Below the pieces are notes generated by a model. The model did no database searches, was not told where the DNA came from, and saw only the letters and a list, made by a program, of their open reading frames with translations. A stretch of DNA of 64,000 nucleotides, taken from positions 670,405 to 734,404 of the forward strand of contig LNAC01000856.1 of assembly GCA_002007465.1 (NCBI GenBank). Direction: 5' to 3'. Below, piece by piece: positions 11,787 to 23,352 of this stretch. The DNA comes from Ailurus styani. Lineage: Eukaryota > Chordata > Mammalia > Carnivora > Ailuridae. Position 1 is the stretch's first letter; each line of letters opens with the position of its first letter. Position numbers and translations under genes: made by a program.

Positions 11787-11980
11787 TTTTTAAAGATTTT
11801 GTTTATTTATTTGACAGAGAGAGAGAGAGATCACAAGCAGGCAGAGGCAGGCAGAGAGAGAGAGGAGGAAGCAGGCTCCCGCTGAGCAGGGAGCCCAATG
11901 CGGGGCTCGATCCCAGGACCCTGAGATCATGACCTGAGCTGAAGGCAGAGGCTTTAACCCACTGAGACACTCAGGCGCCC
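11787..11980 (-). mobile_element. CAN-SINE, reverse, young-looking
   Basis: Antisense SINE from TTTTTAAAGATTTTGTTTA to the head GAGACACTCAGGCGCCC. Perfect 18-bp TSD CTCAAATAATTGTTTCTT at 11769-11786 and 11981-11998. Confidence 0.97.
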
Positions 11981-12092
11981 CTCAAATAATTGTTTCTTAA
12001 ATAAAAGTTTCATTTCTTAACTAACTTAACAGAAAAACTAATCGAAACTTTGAGATTTAAGAAAGGCTTTTTTCTAAATTGAAAACATACTG

Positions 12093-12950
12093 TGGCTTTT
12101 TTGGGAGGAGTTAAGATAGTGGAGTAGTACGGGGACCCTGAGATTGCCTTGTCAAATATAGCGAGATCAACATCAAATCATTTTGAACAACCAGGAAATC
12201 GGTGTGAGGATTAAGAAAACAATTTGCACAATTGGAGGGAGAGAATGTGGCAGATGTGAGGTTCCAGGCTGTGAATTAGGGGAGAGATAAGTAGCAGTGC
12301 CACGAAGGGGAGGGAGCCCTTTTCATGAACAAAATTGGGAAAAGGGAAAGAATGGGAGAGAGAGCAGTGCTGTAGTGTCCACACAAGATGCCTCAGTGTG
12401 GGGATGCCCTGGGCCACACTGGAAGAGATCACTCCCCTTCCTGGAGTACATTTGGAAGAGAGAATTTTGTCCCTCCAAAGACAAAAGGCCCGCTGGGGCC
12501 ACTGAAAGGCCTTTCAACAGCAGGGGACAGAGGCATGCACAGAGGGTAAATAATCTGGTCGGCAGCTTTTTGCTGTGCTTCAGCATAAACTCTAGGCACC
12601 TATGCAGGCAAACAACTGCTTTTCTGAGACTGAACTGTGCTAGGCATAGCCCTGAGAGGCTCTTTAAGATACGGAGTTTTGAATCCCAGACACCTGCCAG
12701 AGATAAAAGAGGAGAACTGTGGTACCAGGCATGCCTACTGCCTGGGCACAGACAGCTTGAGGACAGGGATCTGATGAAATCCTGGGGCAAGGGAGCGGAG
12801 ATTGTTCACTTTTCTCTAAGAGCCTCCTGAACAGCGGCAGTTCCCCTCCCCAGAGCCTAGAGGGCAGGGTGACGCCATCTTCCACACACACCCCCGCCCC
12901 GCCCCGCTCCCCACAGTAGCACAGTAGGACTTCAGAGAGAAATACAGCAA
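12093..12950 (+). promoter_or_regulatory. L1 5' UTR (fossil internal promoter)
   Basis: About 860 bp of L1 5' UTR with the tip TTAAGATAGTGGAGTAG, a one-base decay of the AAGATGG motif seen at the younger 5' ends. It is locally G+C-richer, with a C-rich stretch near 12892-12912. The 177- and 155-codon ORFs on opposite strands here are non-L1 frames and are treated as chance. Confidence 0.6.
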
Positions 12951-13158
12951 CTTACATCACATTAATAAAAGAGAAGATAAAAACCATATGATCCTCTCAT
13001 TAGATGCAGAAGAAGCATTTAACAAAATGCAGCATCCTTTCTTGATAATGCTTAAGAAAGTAGGGATAGAAGGAACGTATCTCCATATCGTAAAGGCCAT
13101 ATGCAAGAGACCCACAGCTAATATATTCTCAGTGGGGAAAACTGAGACCTTTTCTCCT

Positions 13159-13177
13159 TTTTTTTTTTTTTTGAGAG
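13159..13177 (-). mobile_element. Tail-only micro-insertion (poly-T plus GAGAG) with TSD
   Basis: Inside L1 ORF2 the 9-mer TTTTCTCCT occurs at 13150-13158 and 13178-13186 around a T-run ending GAGAG. Removing 28 bp restores the collinear L1 frame (the ORF at 12988 and the next at 13208 differ by +1). It looks like a retroposed tail with almost no body, as if from an antisense SINE. Slippage in the T-run is the alternative. Confidence 0.5.
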
Positions 13178-14711
13178 TTTTCTCCTAAAGTCAGGAACAG
13201 GACAGCAATGTCCATTCTCACCATTACTATTCAACATAGTACTGGAAGTCCTAGCCTCAGCATTCAGACAACAAAAAGAAAAGGCATCCAAATCTGCAAG
13301 GAAGAAGTCAAACTTTCACTTTTCTCAGACAACGTGACACTCTATGTAGAAAACCCAAAAGACTCCACCAAAAGATTGCTAGAACTGATTCATGAATTCA
13401 GCAAAGTCTCAGGATATAGAATCAATGTACAGAAATCTGTTGCATTTCTATACACCGGTAATGAAACAGCAGAAACAGATATAAAGGAATTGATTCCACT
13501 TAGAATTTCACCTAAAAGCATAAGATACCTAGGAATAAACCTAAAGAAAGAGGTAAAAGATCTGCATGCTGAAGGCTACAGAACACTTATGAAAGAAATT
13601 GAAGGTTACACAAAGAAATGGAAAAACATTCCATGCTCATGGACTGGAAGAACAAATATTGTTAAAATGTCTATGCTACCCAAAGCAGTTTACACATTCA
13701 ATGCAATCCTGATCAAAATAACATCAGTATTTTTCACAGAGTTGGAACAAACAATCCTAAAATTTGTATGGAACCTGAATAGCTAAAGTAATGTTGAAAA
13801 AGGAAGGCAAAACAGGAAGCATCACAAACTCAGACTTCAAGCTCTATTACAAAGCTGTAATCATCAGGACAGTATGGTACCAGCACAAAAACAGACATTT
13901 AGATCAATGGAACAGAATAGAGAACTCCGAAATGGACCCTCAACTCTATGGTCAAATAATCTTCAACAAAGCAGGAAGGACTATCCGATGGAAAAAAGAC
14001 AGTCTCCTCAATAGATGGTGCTGGGAAAATCGGACAACTATATACAGAAGAATGAAACTTGACCATTCTCTTACATCATACACGAAGATAAACTCTAAAT
14101 GGATGAAAGACCTCAATGTGAGACAGGAATCCATCAAAATCCTAGAGAAGAACACAGGCAGCAACTGCTTTGACCTTGGCCACAGCAACTTCTTACTACA
14201 CACATCTGTGGAGGCAAGGAAAACAAAAGCAGAAATGAGCTATTGTGACCTCATCAAGATAAAAAGCTTCTGCACAGCAAAGGAAGCAATCAACAAAACG
14301 AAAAGTTGGCCTACAGAATGGGAGAAGATATTTGCAAATGACATATCAGGTAAAGGATTGGCATTCAATATCCATAAAGAATTTATCAATCTCAAGAGCC
14401 CCAAAACAAATTATCCAGTTAAGAAATAGGCAGGAGACATGAATAGACACTTCCCTAAAGAAGACATTCAGATAGCTAATAGATATATGAAAAGATGCTC
14501 AATATCACTCATCATCAAGGAAATACAAATTAAAACCACAGTGAGATGCCATCTCACACCTGTAAGAATGGCTAAAATCAAGAGCTCAAGAAAGAACAAT
14601 GTTGGCAAGGATGGGGGATCCTTTTGCATTATTAGTGGGAATGCAAACTGATGCAGTCACTCTGGAAAAATAGTACACAGTTTCCTCAAATTTAAAAAAT
14701 TGAACTACCCT

Positions 14712-14896
14712 GGGGCACCTGGGTGGCTCAGTTGGTTAAGCACCCAACTCTTGATTTCAACTCAGGTCAGGCTCTGTCAAACTGTGCTCAGTAGGGAGTC
14801 TGCTTGAGATTCTCTCTCTCTTCCTCTGCCCCTGCCTCCTGCTCTCTCTTTCTCTTTTTCTCTCTCACTCTCAAAAAAAAAATCTTAAAAAAGGTA
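14712..14896 (+). mobile_element. CAN-SINE, forward, older subtype, in L1 ORF2
   Basis: Head GGGGCACCTGGGTGGCTCAG, then AACTCTTGATTTCAACTCAG and CTTGAGATTCTCTCTC, the older CAN-SINE body type. TSD GAACTACCCT at 14702-14711 and 14897-14906. Confidence 0.95.
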
Positions 14897-15522
14897 GAAC
14901 TACCCTATGACCCAACAATTGCACTAGGTATTTATCCAAAGGATACAAAAGTGCTGATTAGAAGGACACATGCATCCCAATGTTTATAGCAGAAATGTCC
15001 AGAAGAGCCAAACTATGGAAAGAGCCCAGATGTCCACTGACAGATGAATAGATAAAGAAGAGGTGGTGTGTGTATGTATGTGTATATATATGGAATATTA
15101 CCCAGCCACCAAAAAGAATGAAACCTTGCCATTTGCAATGATGTGGATGGAACTAGAGGGTATTATGCTAAGTGAAATAAGTCAGAGAAAGACAAATACC
15201 GTAGGATTTCACTCCTATGTGGAATTTAAGAAACAAAACAGATGAACATAGGGGAAGGGAAGGAAAAATAAAATAAGATAATAATAGAGAAGCAAACCGT
15301 AAGAGACTCTTAACTATAGGAAACAAATTGAGGGTTGCTGGAGGGGAGAGGGTGGGGAATGGGCTAAATGGGTGATGGGCAGTAAGAAGGACACTTGTTG
15401 GGATGAGCACTGGGTGTTATATATGAGTGATGAATCACCAAATTCTACTCGTGAAACCAATAGTACACTATATGTTAACTAACTGAAATTTAAGTAAAAA
15501 AGGAAAAAAAGAGAACATATTG

Positions 15523-17670
15523 CTATTTTATTCAGTGACTATTACAAAGTTTACCCTTATATTCAGCTGAGATGTTTCATCTTGTAGCTTCTCATGGTTC
15601 ATCCTATTTCTACTGTTTGCGACCTTCTATAATGAGTTTAATACCTCTTCAACATGACAACTCTTAGAACATTTAAATACAGCTATCATGTTCCTACCTC
15701 CCTTTCAGTCTTTTCTTCAGACTAGACAGATCCAGTTTGCTCATGTGTTCTTCATATATTTGAACACGTTCACTTATTATTTCAGTACTTTGCTCTAAAT
15801 GTGCTCCAGTTGTTTGCCTTCAGCAAGCAAGTGATGACTGTCAATTGATGTCAGGCAATTTGCAAAAATGTTGTATATAAGACCAGTTCCTGAATAGGAT
15901 TGAACTGACTGAATTTGGCAATAGATTTTGGGTCAATCTAGTCATATTTTCTGTACTAGCCTTTGAAATTAGTACAACAAAAGAAAGAAAAGGAGAAAAA
16001 GAAAGAAGGAAAGGAAGGAAGGAGGAAAGAAGATTAGCAAATAAGTTTAAGTTGTGTTAAATTTATTTTCAATTTATGGACAAAAGAACGCCTACATTCC
16101 CATAGTGTTGCAAAGCTTTGTTCAGTTAAGCTAAATAAATATTTTTTTTTAGTCAGGAAGGAATTATACGAGAGAAAAAAATTAAAGTTTATTAAATGAG
16201 CATTTGTAATTGCAGCAGATAAAATGGAAAGGTATAAATCCAACCAACAAAATGTGATTTGTGCATCTTTTTTGTTACATACTGCAAGTCTTGACAGCAG
16301 GAATTATTAGCTTTGCTTCATTCAAGTATACATTCTGAATAAAGTTTCATGAAGTGAACTAGTGGTATTTGGTCTTTGAAAAACACATTTTTTTTTATAA
16401 ACCCACCTGAATACAGTCATATTAGCATAAAAATATTATTACATTGCTGCATGGCAGAGTATGCAACGTTAAAGCCCAAGTATAATCTTTCAGTACTAAC
16501 CTAACCTTGAAATATAATTATTCAATGTGGCAAACAAAAAAATATATTAAAAGATTTGAAATGAAAAGCATGCTAAAAGTCTAGTTACAAATTGTTTTTG
16601 AAAGCTCTCAAGGAGTGGGTCAACAGTCACATAGGAAGCTATATATATTGCTCCTTTTGTGCCTTCCAAGGTAAATTCTTAGTATCTGGACTTTGGCTTG
16701 TTTCTTCTTAGTGAGCTGTTAGCTTTCATGTACAAAGAGAAAGCCACTGGGCCACTGTCAGAAGGCTATTCCTACCCCAATGGTGGGAGTGGGTTTATTC
16801 TGAGCTACTTGCTGCAGATGAAAGGCTTGTACCTCCATTTTAGCCGAACCCTTTATTCTATGACATGGTTTTTGGTGTGGCATTGTAAGAGCCTATGTAT
16901 GATTCTTTCCTATAGACAATTCAGAACACTGAAAATAGTTAGATTTGTGTTTTTTGTCATTGAAATCATGCTGCTTCATCTGGAATGTATGTAATAATGG
17001 CCTACCAGAATTTTTAGAGTTGGGAGGCCAATGAATATTCCTCCCTGAGAATAAGAATGGGTCTACTAAAGCAAAAGATCATTACCCTGAGAACAAAAGT
17101 CAAGATAAGAAACCAAGCTAAGACATTGGTTTCAAACAATTGGCTTACCAACAAACTAAAAACTTTAAGACTGCCTTCTGCTTCTGGGCATGATGGAGTA
17201 GTTTACATCAGACTGAGAACAACTATAAAAGCTGTATAAAATTTTCTAAATACATGATTTTAAGGTATCAGATATCAACCAAAGAAACCATAATTCAAAG
17301 GATCCAGGATTCTGGATAGGAGGGAATTACACTGAGGTGAGCTCCACATTCATCACTGCTTTTATTCCTGGGGGATTCATCTACTAACTATGTCAAGAGC
17401 CAGAGAAGAACTATCAGTCTGAGCCTCACAGCAGTCTCACTGTAATAAGAAGACAGAAATTGGAGTTTGGGGCTGCCAAAGGGGTAGAGACTTGAGGAAT
17501 CATGATCCAAGAAAGAGATAAGCCAGAAATTCTTCAGGCAAACTCCCCTGGAGGTATTTGCTAACTCATAAGCTACATGTATGAAGGGATAATGTTATTT
17601 CCTCAGTTTAAATGCTCCTTAAGTTCCCACTACTGATTAAATACTAAATATCAAACTCTTTCTTGTACTG
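15523..17670. other. Unique-looking DNA, no gene seen
   Basis: AT-rich sequence without a credible ORF. A purine-rich GAAA/GGAA stretch lies at 15979-16033. Positions 16620-17000 have somewhat richer sequence complexity and a 98-codon ORF without recognisable motifs. Positions 17170-17600 could be a decayed repeat, but I cannot place it. Confidence 0.5.
15979..16033 (+). repeat. Purine-rich (GAAA/GGAA)n simple repeat
   Basis: About 55 bases of A and G only, apart from the ends, with irregular AAAG and GGAA units. Confidence 0.8.
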
Positions 17671-17671
17671 T

Positions 17672-17722
<51 letters not shown>
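17671..17722 (+). repeat. (CA)n microsatellite
   Basis: About 26 CA units with one AA interruption near 17691. It abuts the 5' truncation point of the L1 that begins at about 17723. Confidence 0.95.
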
Positions 17723-17723
<1 letters not shown>

Positions 17724-19192
17724 CTCAAAATGGATTAAAGACCTAAATGTAAGACCTGAAACCATAAAACTAGAAGAAAACATAAGTAGTAATCTCTTGG
17801 ACATTGCTCTTAGGAAATATTTATGGATCTGTCTCCTCAGGAAAGGGAAATAAAAGCAAAATTAAACTATTGGGACCACACCAAAATAAAAAGATTTTAC
17901 ACAAAAAAGGAAACTATCAGCAAAACCAAAAAAGCAATTCAGTGGGTGGGAAGATATTTGCAAATGATATATCCAATAAGGGATTGATATCTAGACTATA
18001 TAAAGAACTTACACAACTCAACACCAAAAAGAAATTTGATTAAAAATGGGCAGAGGATCTGAATAGACATTTTTCCAAAGAAGACATACAGATGGCCAAC
18101 AAATGCATGAAAAGATGCTCAACATCACTCATTATCAGGGAAATGAAAATAATAGTTACAATGAGACACCACCTCACATCAGTCAGAATGGCTAGTATCA
18201 AAAAGACAAAGAAATAACAAGTGTTGGCAAGGATATGGAGAAAAGGTACCCTCATACACTGTTGGTGGGAATGTAAATTGGTGCAACCTCAGTGGAAGTA
18301 TGGAGGTTCTTTAAAAAATTAAAAATAAAGCTACCATATGATCCAGTAAACCCACTACTAGCTATTCATCCAAGGACAACAAAAACACTAACTCAAAAAC
18401 AATATAGGAACATTTATGTTAATGCACCATTATTTAAAATAGGCAAGCAATCCAAGTATCTGTTAATAGATGAATGGATAATGAAGATATGATGTGTGTA
18501 ATGAAATATTACTCAGCCATAAAAAAGAATGGGATCTTGCCATTTGTGAAAACATGGATGGACATAGAGGGTATTACACTAAGTGAAATAAGGCAGAGAA
18601 AGACAAATACCATATGACTCCACTTATAAATAAAATCTAAAAAACAAAATAAATGGGGCGCCTGGGTGGCTCAGTGGGTTAAAGCCTCTGCTTTCGGCTC
18701 AGGTCATGATCTCAGCGTCCTAGGATCGAGGCCTGCATCGGGCTCTCTGCTCAGCAGGAAGCCTGCTTCCTCCTCTCCCTGTCTCTCTGCCTGCCTCTCT
18801 GCCTACTTGTAATCTCTCTCTCTGTGTCAAATAAATAAATAAAATCTTTTAAAAAAACAAAATAAATGAACAAGCAAAAAAACAAAGAAACAACAACAAC
18901 AAAAAAGACTTAAATACAGAGGACAAACTGGTGACTGCTAGAGAGGAGGTAGGTAGGGGGATGGGTGAAAAAGATGAAGGGGATTAAGAGATACAAACCT
19001 CCACTTATAAAATAAGTCACAGGGGTGAAAAATTTAGCGTAGGGTGTATAAGTAATATTATACTAATTTTGTATGGTGATTGATCACTTATCATAGTGAT
19101 CAATGAGTAATGTATAGAATTGTTAAATCAATATGTTGAACACCTGAAAATAATATAACATTATATGTTAATTATACTTCAATTAAAAAACT
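17723..19192 (+). mobile_element. LINE-1 3' end, forward, 5'-truncated
   Basis: Starts in the ORF2 C-terminal region (AAAATGGATTAAAGACC; then a frame with IFANDISNKGLISRLYKEL near 17950 and LPYDPVNPLLAIHPRTTKT near 18330). It continues through the ORF2 end (CACTAAGTGAAATAAGGCAG) and 3' UTR to an A-run near 19185. Frames are broken. A SINE interrupts it at 18655-18851. Divergence suggests it is older than the L1s with intact ends. Confidence 0.87.
18655..18851 (+). mobile_element. CAN-SINE, forward, with TSD
   Basis: Head GGGGCGCCTGGGTGGCTCAG through the A-tail. 16-bp TSD AAAAAACAAAATAAAT at 18639-18654 and 18852-18867. Inserted near the ORF2/3' UTR boundary of the surrounding L1. Confidence 0.96.
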
Positions 19193-19227
19193 TTACTTCT
19201 TTTTTATAAGTGTCTGGTTAAAAAAAG

Positions 19228-19800
19228 ACAATTTATTATTTTTTTATTTTTATGTTATGTTAGTCACCATACAGTACATCATAGTTTTTGATGTAGTGCT
19301 CCATGATTCATTGTTTATGCACCACACCCAGTGCTTCATGCTATATGTGCCCTCCTTAATACCCATCACCTGGCCAACCCATCCCCCACCCCCCTCTCCT
19401 CTAAAACCCTCAGTTTGTTTCCCAGACTCCACAGTCTTTCATGGTCCATCTCCCCCTCCAATTCTCCACCTCCTTCATTTTTCCATTCCTTCTATTAATG
19501 TCCTCCATGCTATTTCTTACGTTCCACAAGTAAATGAAATCATACAATTGACTTTCTCTACTTGACTTAATCTATTTTTAAAAAGATTTCATTTATTTAT
19601 TTGAAGAAAAAGGGTGCATGCACGAGTTGGGTGAAGGGCAGACGGAGAAGAAGACTCCCTGCTAATCAGGGAGCCCAGTATGGGACTCGACCCAGGGAGT
19701 TTGGGATCATGACCTGAGCCAATGGAAGATGCTTAACCAACTGAGTCACCCAGATCCCCAAAAGTCAATCTCTTTAGCATGATAAATATAACCTCTAATG
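19228..19800 (-). mobile_element. LINE-1 3' end, reverse
   Basis: Antisense L1 3' UTR (GTTAGTCACCATACAGTACA, then CACCCAGTGCTTCATGC and the C-rich CCCATCCCCCACCCCCC) followed by the antisense ORF2 end (AATGAAATCATACAATTGAC). After the SINE at 19575-19759 it appears to resume (CAATCTCTTTAGCATGATAA). It lies tail to tail with the forward L1 ending near 19192. Confidence 0.8.
19575..19759 (-). mobile_element. CAN-SINE, reverse, diverged
   Basis: AAAAAGATTTCATTTATTTA, body CTAATCAGGGAGCCCAG, head TGAGTCACCCAGATCCCC. Flanks GACTTAATCT and AAGTCAATCT resemble a decayed TSD. Confidence 0.9.
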
Positions 19801-20432
19801 TCTAGTCTCCCCACTTGTGACAGACACGCCCTTCAATAACCTCCAATGAGTCATAACACTTGTGCAATCTCCTCCCTCTAATCTCTTCCCCTTGACTATG
19901 GGTAGAACCTGTGACCTGCTTCTAACAAATAGAATATAACAAAGGTGAGAGATAACACTGCCATGACTATGTAACATTATATGGCCAAAGTGAAGGAATT
20001 TTGCTGATATATAATTAAGGCCTCTAATCAGCTGACTTTGAGTTAATCAAAAGAGGGTTCTGGAAGGGCCTGGTTTAATCAGGTGAAGCCTTTAAAAGAA
20101 GATGTAGTCCATCCCTAAAGTGACTTGAAGAGAGACTCTCTTAAAGAGAGACTTGAAGCAGCTGAGACTCCTTGTTGTTGACTTTGAAGAATCAAATTAC
20201 CATAGATTCTACAGCCACAAAGGAATTAATTCAACCAGCAATCTGAGACCCACATGAGAATGTATCTGGTCAACAACTTGATTATAGTTTTGTGAGACCC
20301 TAAACAGAGAATCCAGTCAGGCTGTACCCAGAATTTTGCCCTATAGAATCTGTGATTTAATAAATTTGTAGTGTTTTAAGCTTCTAAGTTTGTATTATTT
20401 TCTTATGCAGCAATAGAAAACTAATATATTAC
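19800..20432 (+). mobile_element. Ancient LTR, MaLR-like (MLT1-type)
   Basis: Sequence with the usual MaLR-class solo-LTR layout: AATAGAATATAACAAAGGTG, a TTGTGAGACCCTAAACAGAG block, a polyadenylation signal AATAAA (about 20358), and the 3' end GCAGCAATAGAAAACTAATA. No internal retroviral genes follow, so it is a solo LTR or fragment. The exact subfamily is uncertain. Confidence 0.6.
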
Positions 20433-20559
20433 TTGTTGCCTCAAACACCATGCACCAGCCAATGAGAACTACTAGTTGTGCTATGACTTTGATATGCTAT
20501 TTTACACATTTATATGTTTATAGATATTGTTCCTTTCCTATTAAATGTTCTTCCTTAAT

Positions 20560-20845
20560 ATTTTTGCCTGCAAATGTTCCACTCATACTTCATTATCCAG
20601 CTCAAGCTCCTACTCTGTTATTAAAACTTCATGATCCATTTGGCACCCTTTGCATCACAACTATTTTTTTAACACTTCCCTAGCACCTATGACATAATAT
20701 TCTACTCAGCTGTTTATACACCTTACTCATTTATCCATTCCATGAGGTCAATGAATATAATTCATTTTTGTATTAACAACCTGATCTAATTTAATGCCTA
20801 ACTAGAGTAGAGACTCAATAAAGGTTTTTTAAATTAATGGATTTA
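20560..20845 (+). mobile_element. L2 3' end, degraded
   Basis: The order CACTCATACTTCATTATCCA, CACTTCCCTAGCACCTATG, then GTAGAGACTCAATAAAGG is that of an L2 LINE 3' terminus (family form ending in ...ACTCAATAAATG). Highly diverged. Confidence 0.5.
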
Positions 20846-21105
20846 CATTTGAATATTGCATTGATTCTTCTTGACAATTTATAGCTAGCTCCTTCCTAAA
20901 TATAGTACTATATTTGATTTGCCATTTGTTGTAAGTGTATGCCTTTGAGATTTGAGACTATGTATTTGGGACTGGGAATGGGATCAATAGACTTGGGGGG
21001 AAATCTATATTATTCTACTCTACATCCTAAGTGACTTTATGTATTAATCATATTCTTTCCCTCTCTTTCTCAGCTTTTCACTTTTCTTTCTAAAGAGATC
21101 TTGTC

Positions 21106-21302
21106 GGCACCTGGGTGGCTCAGTGGGTTAATGCCTCTGCCTTTGGCTCAGGTCATGGTCTCAGGGTCCTGGGATCAAGGCCTGCATCGGGCTCTCTGCT
21201 TAGCCAGGAGCCTGCTTCTTCCTCTCTCTCTGCCTGCCTCTCTGCCTGCTTATAACCTCTCTCTCTGTCAAATAAATAAATAAATAAAATCTTTAAAAAA
21301 AA
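21106..21302 (+). mobile_element. CAN-SINE, forward, young-looking
   Basis: GGCACCTGGGTGGCTCAGTG to A-tail. Perfect 15-bp TSD TAAAGAGATCTTGTC at 21091-21105 and 21303-21317. Confidence 0.97.
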
Positions 21303-21317
21303 TAAAGAGATCTTGTC

Positions 21318-23150
21318 TTCTTGTTCATTTTCCCTAACTGTTCCAATTATATTCTGTAGCTTCAAAAATTATATAGTCCTAATAATAAAAGGTTATAGAC
21401 CAAAATTTGTTCTTCTCCTAGTTCTTCCTTTTGGTGATCTTTACATTTTTGATATGTCTTCACTGACAAGATATCTTCTCTTGCAGTTCTCTTTAATTGA
21501 TAGGGCATTTAAGTTAAGTGGCTTCAAAGCAGTTGACTTAAAAGCAACATGTTTAAATATCAAGCATTCACGAAATGACATTAGGGAAATCCTACAATTT
21601 TGTATTTTACTCCTCCAACCCTGTTTCACTAATTGAGCTAAGAAAAAGTCAAAAGATCAGAAAAGACAAATTTCCACTTTATTTCTTTAGAATTTAACTG
21701 AGAACTACAGATCAAAAATTATAGATTCTTAGCCATGCTGGTATCATCTATAGTACTCTGCCTACCATTGAATATCTTAACTCATTAGTCTATTTCTTGA
21801 AGATGACACAAATATCTTGATTTACCTTCTCAGGAATTTATCATAGGAAATGGGAGAGTCGAAAAGCATAAAAATCCTGGAATAGCAAATAAATCATTCT
21901 TTGTATTCATTTAACCATTCCCAAATGTTTATATAGCTTTGTCTAAACATTTGTACCAACTTGCCAATTTTGAGTTCAAGGTGACAGTCTCAGACCAGAG
22001 TGTGCATTATGACAGAGAAACAATGCATTCACAGATTACCTTTACACATGTGTAACTTACGTGGTGATTAAAGCACGATTTAAGGCATGTTTTTGTGATT
22101 AGTATATGAAGATATTGATAAACTTGGCTGACTGATATGAAATTGAAACATTTATTAAATGCAAATAGCTACTTCTCAATAAACATGACAGATTGAAAAC
22201 ACAATTTTCCCCCATCTCCTTTCTAAAACCTTACTAAATTGACATTAAATAAATAAACATGCACAATAGGAAAGAAAACAAAATTGTGGAAGCTGGAAAA
22301 CAAATCAATGAGCATGCTGAAGAAAGTGAAAACTTAAACCATGTGAGAAAACCAACAAGAAACAAGCCTATTCTTCCCATGCAATTCCTGAAATACAGAT
22401 ATTGAAGACACAGCTATTTCTGAAGATAGGGTTTAGGGTGGGGTTAGAAGAGGATTGGTGGAAAGCCTCTTAATAATTATTCTAGACAGCCCCATCCTCT
22501 CCTTTAATCTTTGGTTAGGTATTCCAGATAGGGAAAATTGTATGAGATATAATGAGACTTCATACCTGGAAACCAGGGTAAGGGTCTCATTGACTACACT
22601 GTAGTGGGGTCAGTGTTGGAGAGACAATGTATTCCATTGACCACACTAAAATATTTGGACAAAATAGGAAGAAGTAATAAATTTGAGAAATAATTTAAAA
22701 CCCATGCATGAAAAATTAATTTCATGACCAAGAGGATATCTGTCCATTCCAAAGCAATCTGAAATCAATGGGCTGTGCAGGAATGCAGCAAAACAAAAGA
22801 AAATAACAACCAGGAATGCAAGTAATTCTCATTGCAAAGCAAACAAACAGAATGGGTCTTTCTCTCTAGTTCACCAAAGGTTTTTCAGAAAAGAATTCCC
22901 CAAAAGTATTAAATAAATATATGTGGTGGGGAAGAAAAGAACTCAACAGAAAAAGAAAGCCACCTAGAAACCCAGAAAAAGTACTAACTAGCATTGGATT
23001 GGTCCTAGACAGTAGGAGAGAAAATAGACATCTGAGAAAAATCAGGCCAATTGGTGGTGATACCTTATTGACTCCTATCTGATTACTTTTTTGGTGAAAT
23101 CTTCTCTCAATATTGACAACTCCTCCCTGAAAAATTTATTTGCACCCCCC
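21318..23150. other. Unclassified AT-rich DNA, no gene seen
   Basis: No repeat family or coding region recognised. Two opposite-strand ORFs at 21313-21636 (107 and 62 codons) show no motif. The block 22190-23100 is A-rich on the plus strand and could be a decayed transposon or LTR interior, but nothing diagnostic is visible. Confidence 0.4.
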
Positions 23151-23352
23151 TTTTTTAAAAGAAGATTTCTTTATTTGAGACAGAGAGTGCACGTGAGTGC
23201 GGAGGGGAGGGGCAGAGGGCAAGGAAGAGTCTTAAGCAGACTCCATACTGAGTGGGGAGCCTGACCAGAGCTCAATCTCAAAACACGGAGATCACAACCT
23301 AAGCTGAAACCAAGGGTGGGTGACACAACCAACTGCACCACACAGGTGCCCC
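23151..23352 (-). mobile_element. CAN-SINE, reverse, old
   Basis: T-run, AAGATTTCTTTATTTGAGA, body GAGTGGGGAGCCTGACC and head CACCACACAGGTGCCCC. Strongly diverged. Confidence 0.85.

Larger units (their letters stand above)
12960..15245 (+). pseudogene. L1 ORF2 reverse-transcriptase and C-terminal part, dead
   Basis: Frames in succession match ORF2p: SLDAEEAFNKMQHPFLIML (12988), the active-site block at 13322-13333, [10 protein letters not shown] (about 13750), LYYKAVIIRTVWYQHKNRH (13840) and the C-terminus ending MLSEISQRKTNTVGFHSYVE. The catalytic FADD box reads F-S-D-N, losing the second Asp. A 28-bp addition near 13150-13186 shifts the frame, a stop follows WNLNS at 13786, and a SINE breaks the C-terminal region. 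Not functional. Confidence 0.88.
12093..15510 (+). mobile_element. LINE-1, forward, both ends present, middle deleted
   Basis: The element starts near 12093 with the L1 5' tip (GGGAGGAGTTAAGATAGTGG) and a G+C-richer 5' UTR to about 12950. It then jumps directly into the reverse-transcriptase part of ORF2 (MILSLDAEEAFNKMQ at 12988), so ORF1, the endonuclease and the start of the RT domain are absent. It continues to the ORF2 end (about 15245) and 3' UTR (to 15510). Flanks GAAAACATACTG (12081-12092) and GAGAACATATTG (15511-15522) match at 10 of 12 bases, consistent with a single insertion. A SINE sits at 14712-14896. Confidence 0.85.

Noticed and set aside
12297..12830. 177-codon forward ORF and 155-codon reverse ORF overlapping
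   Set aside because: They lie in an L1 5' UTR of higher G+C, in frames unrelated to L1 proteins, and overlap on opposite strands. Chance openness is the simplest explanation.
19800..20432. Possible retrovirus with genes
   Set aside because: Only LTR-like sequence is present. No gag, pol or env similarity lies next to this or the other three LTRs.
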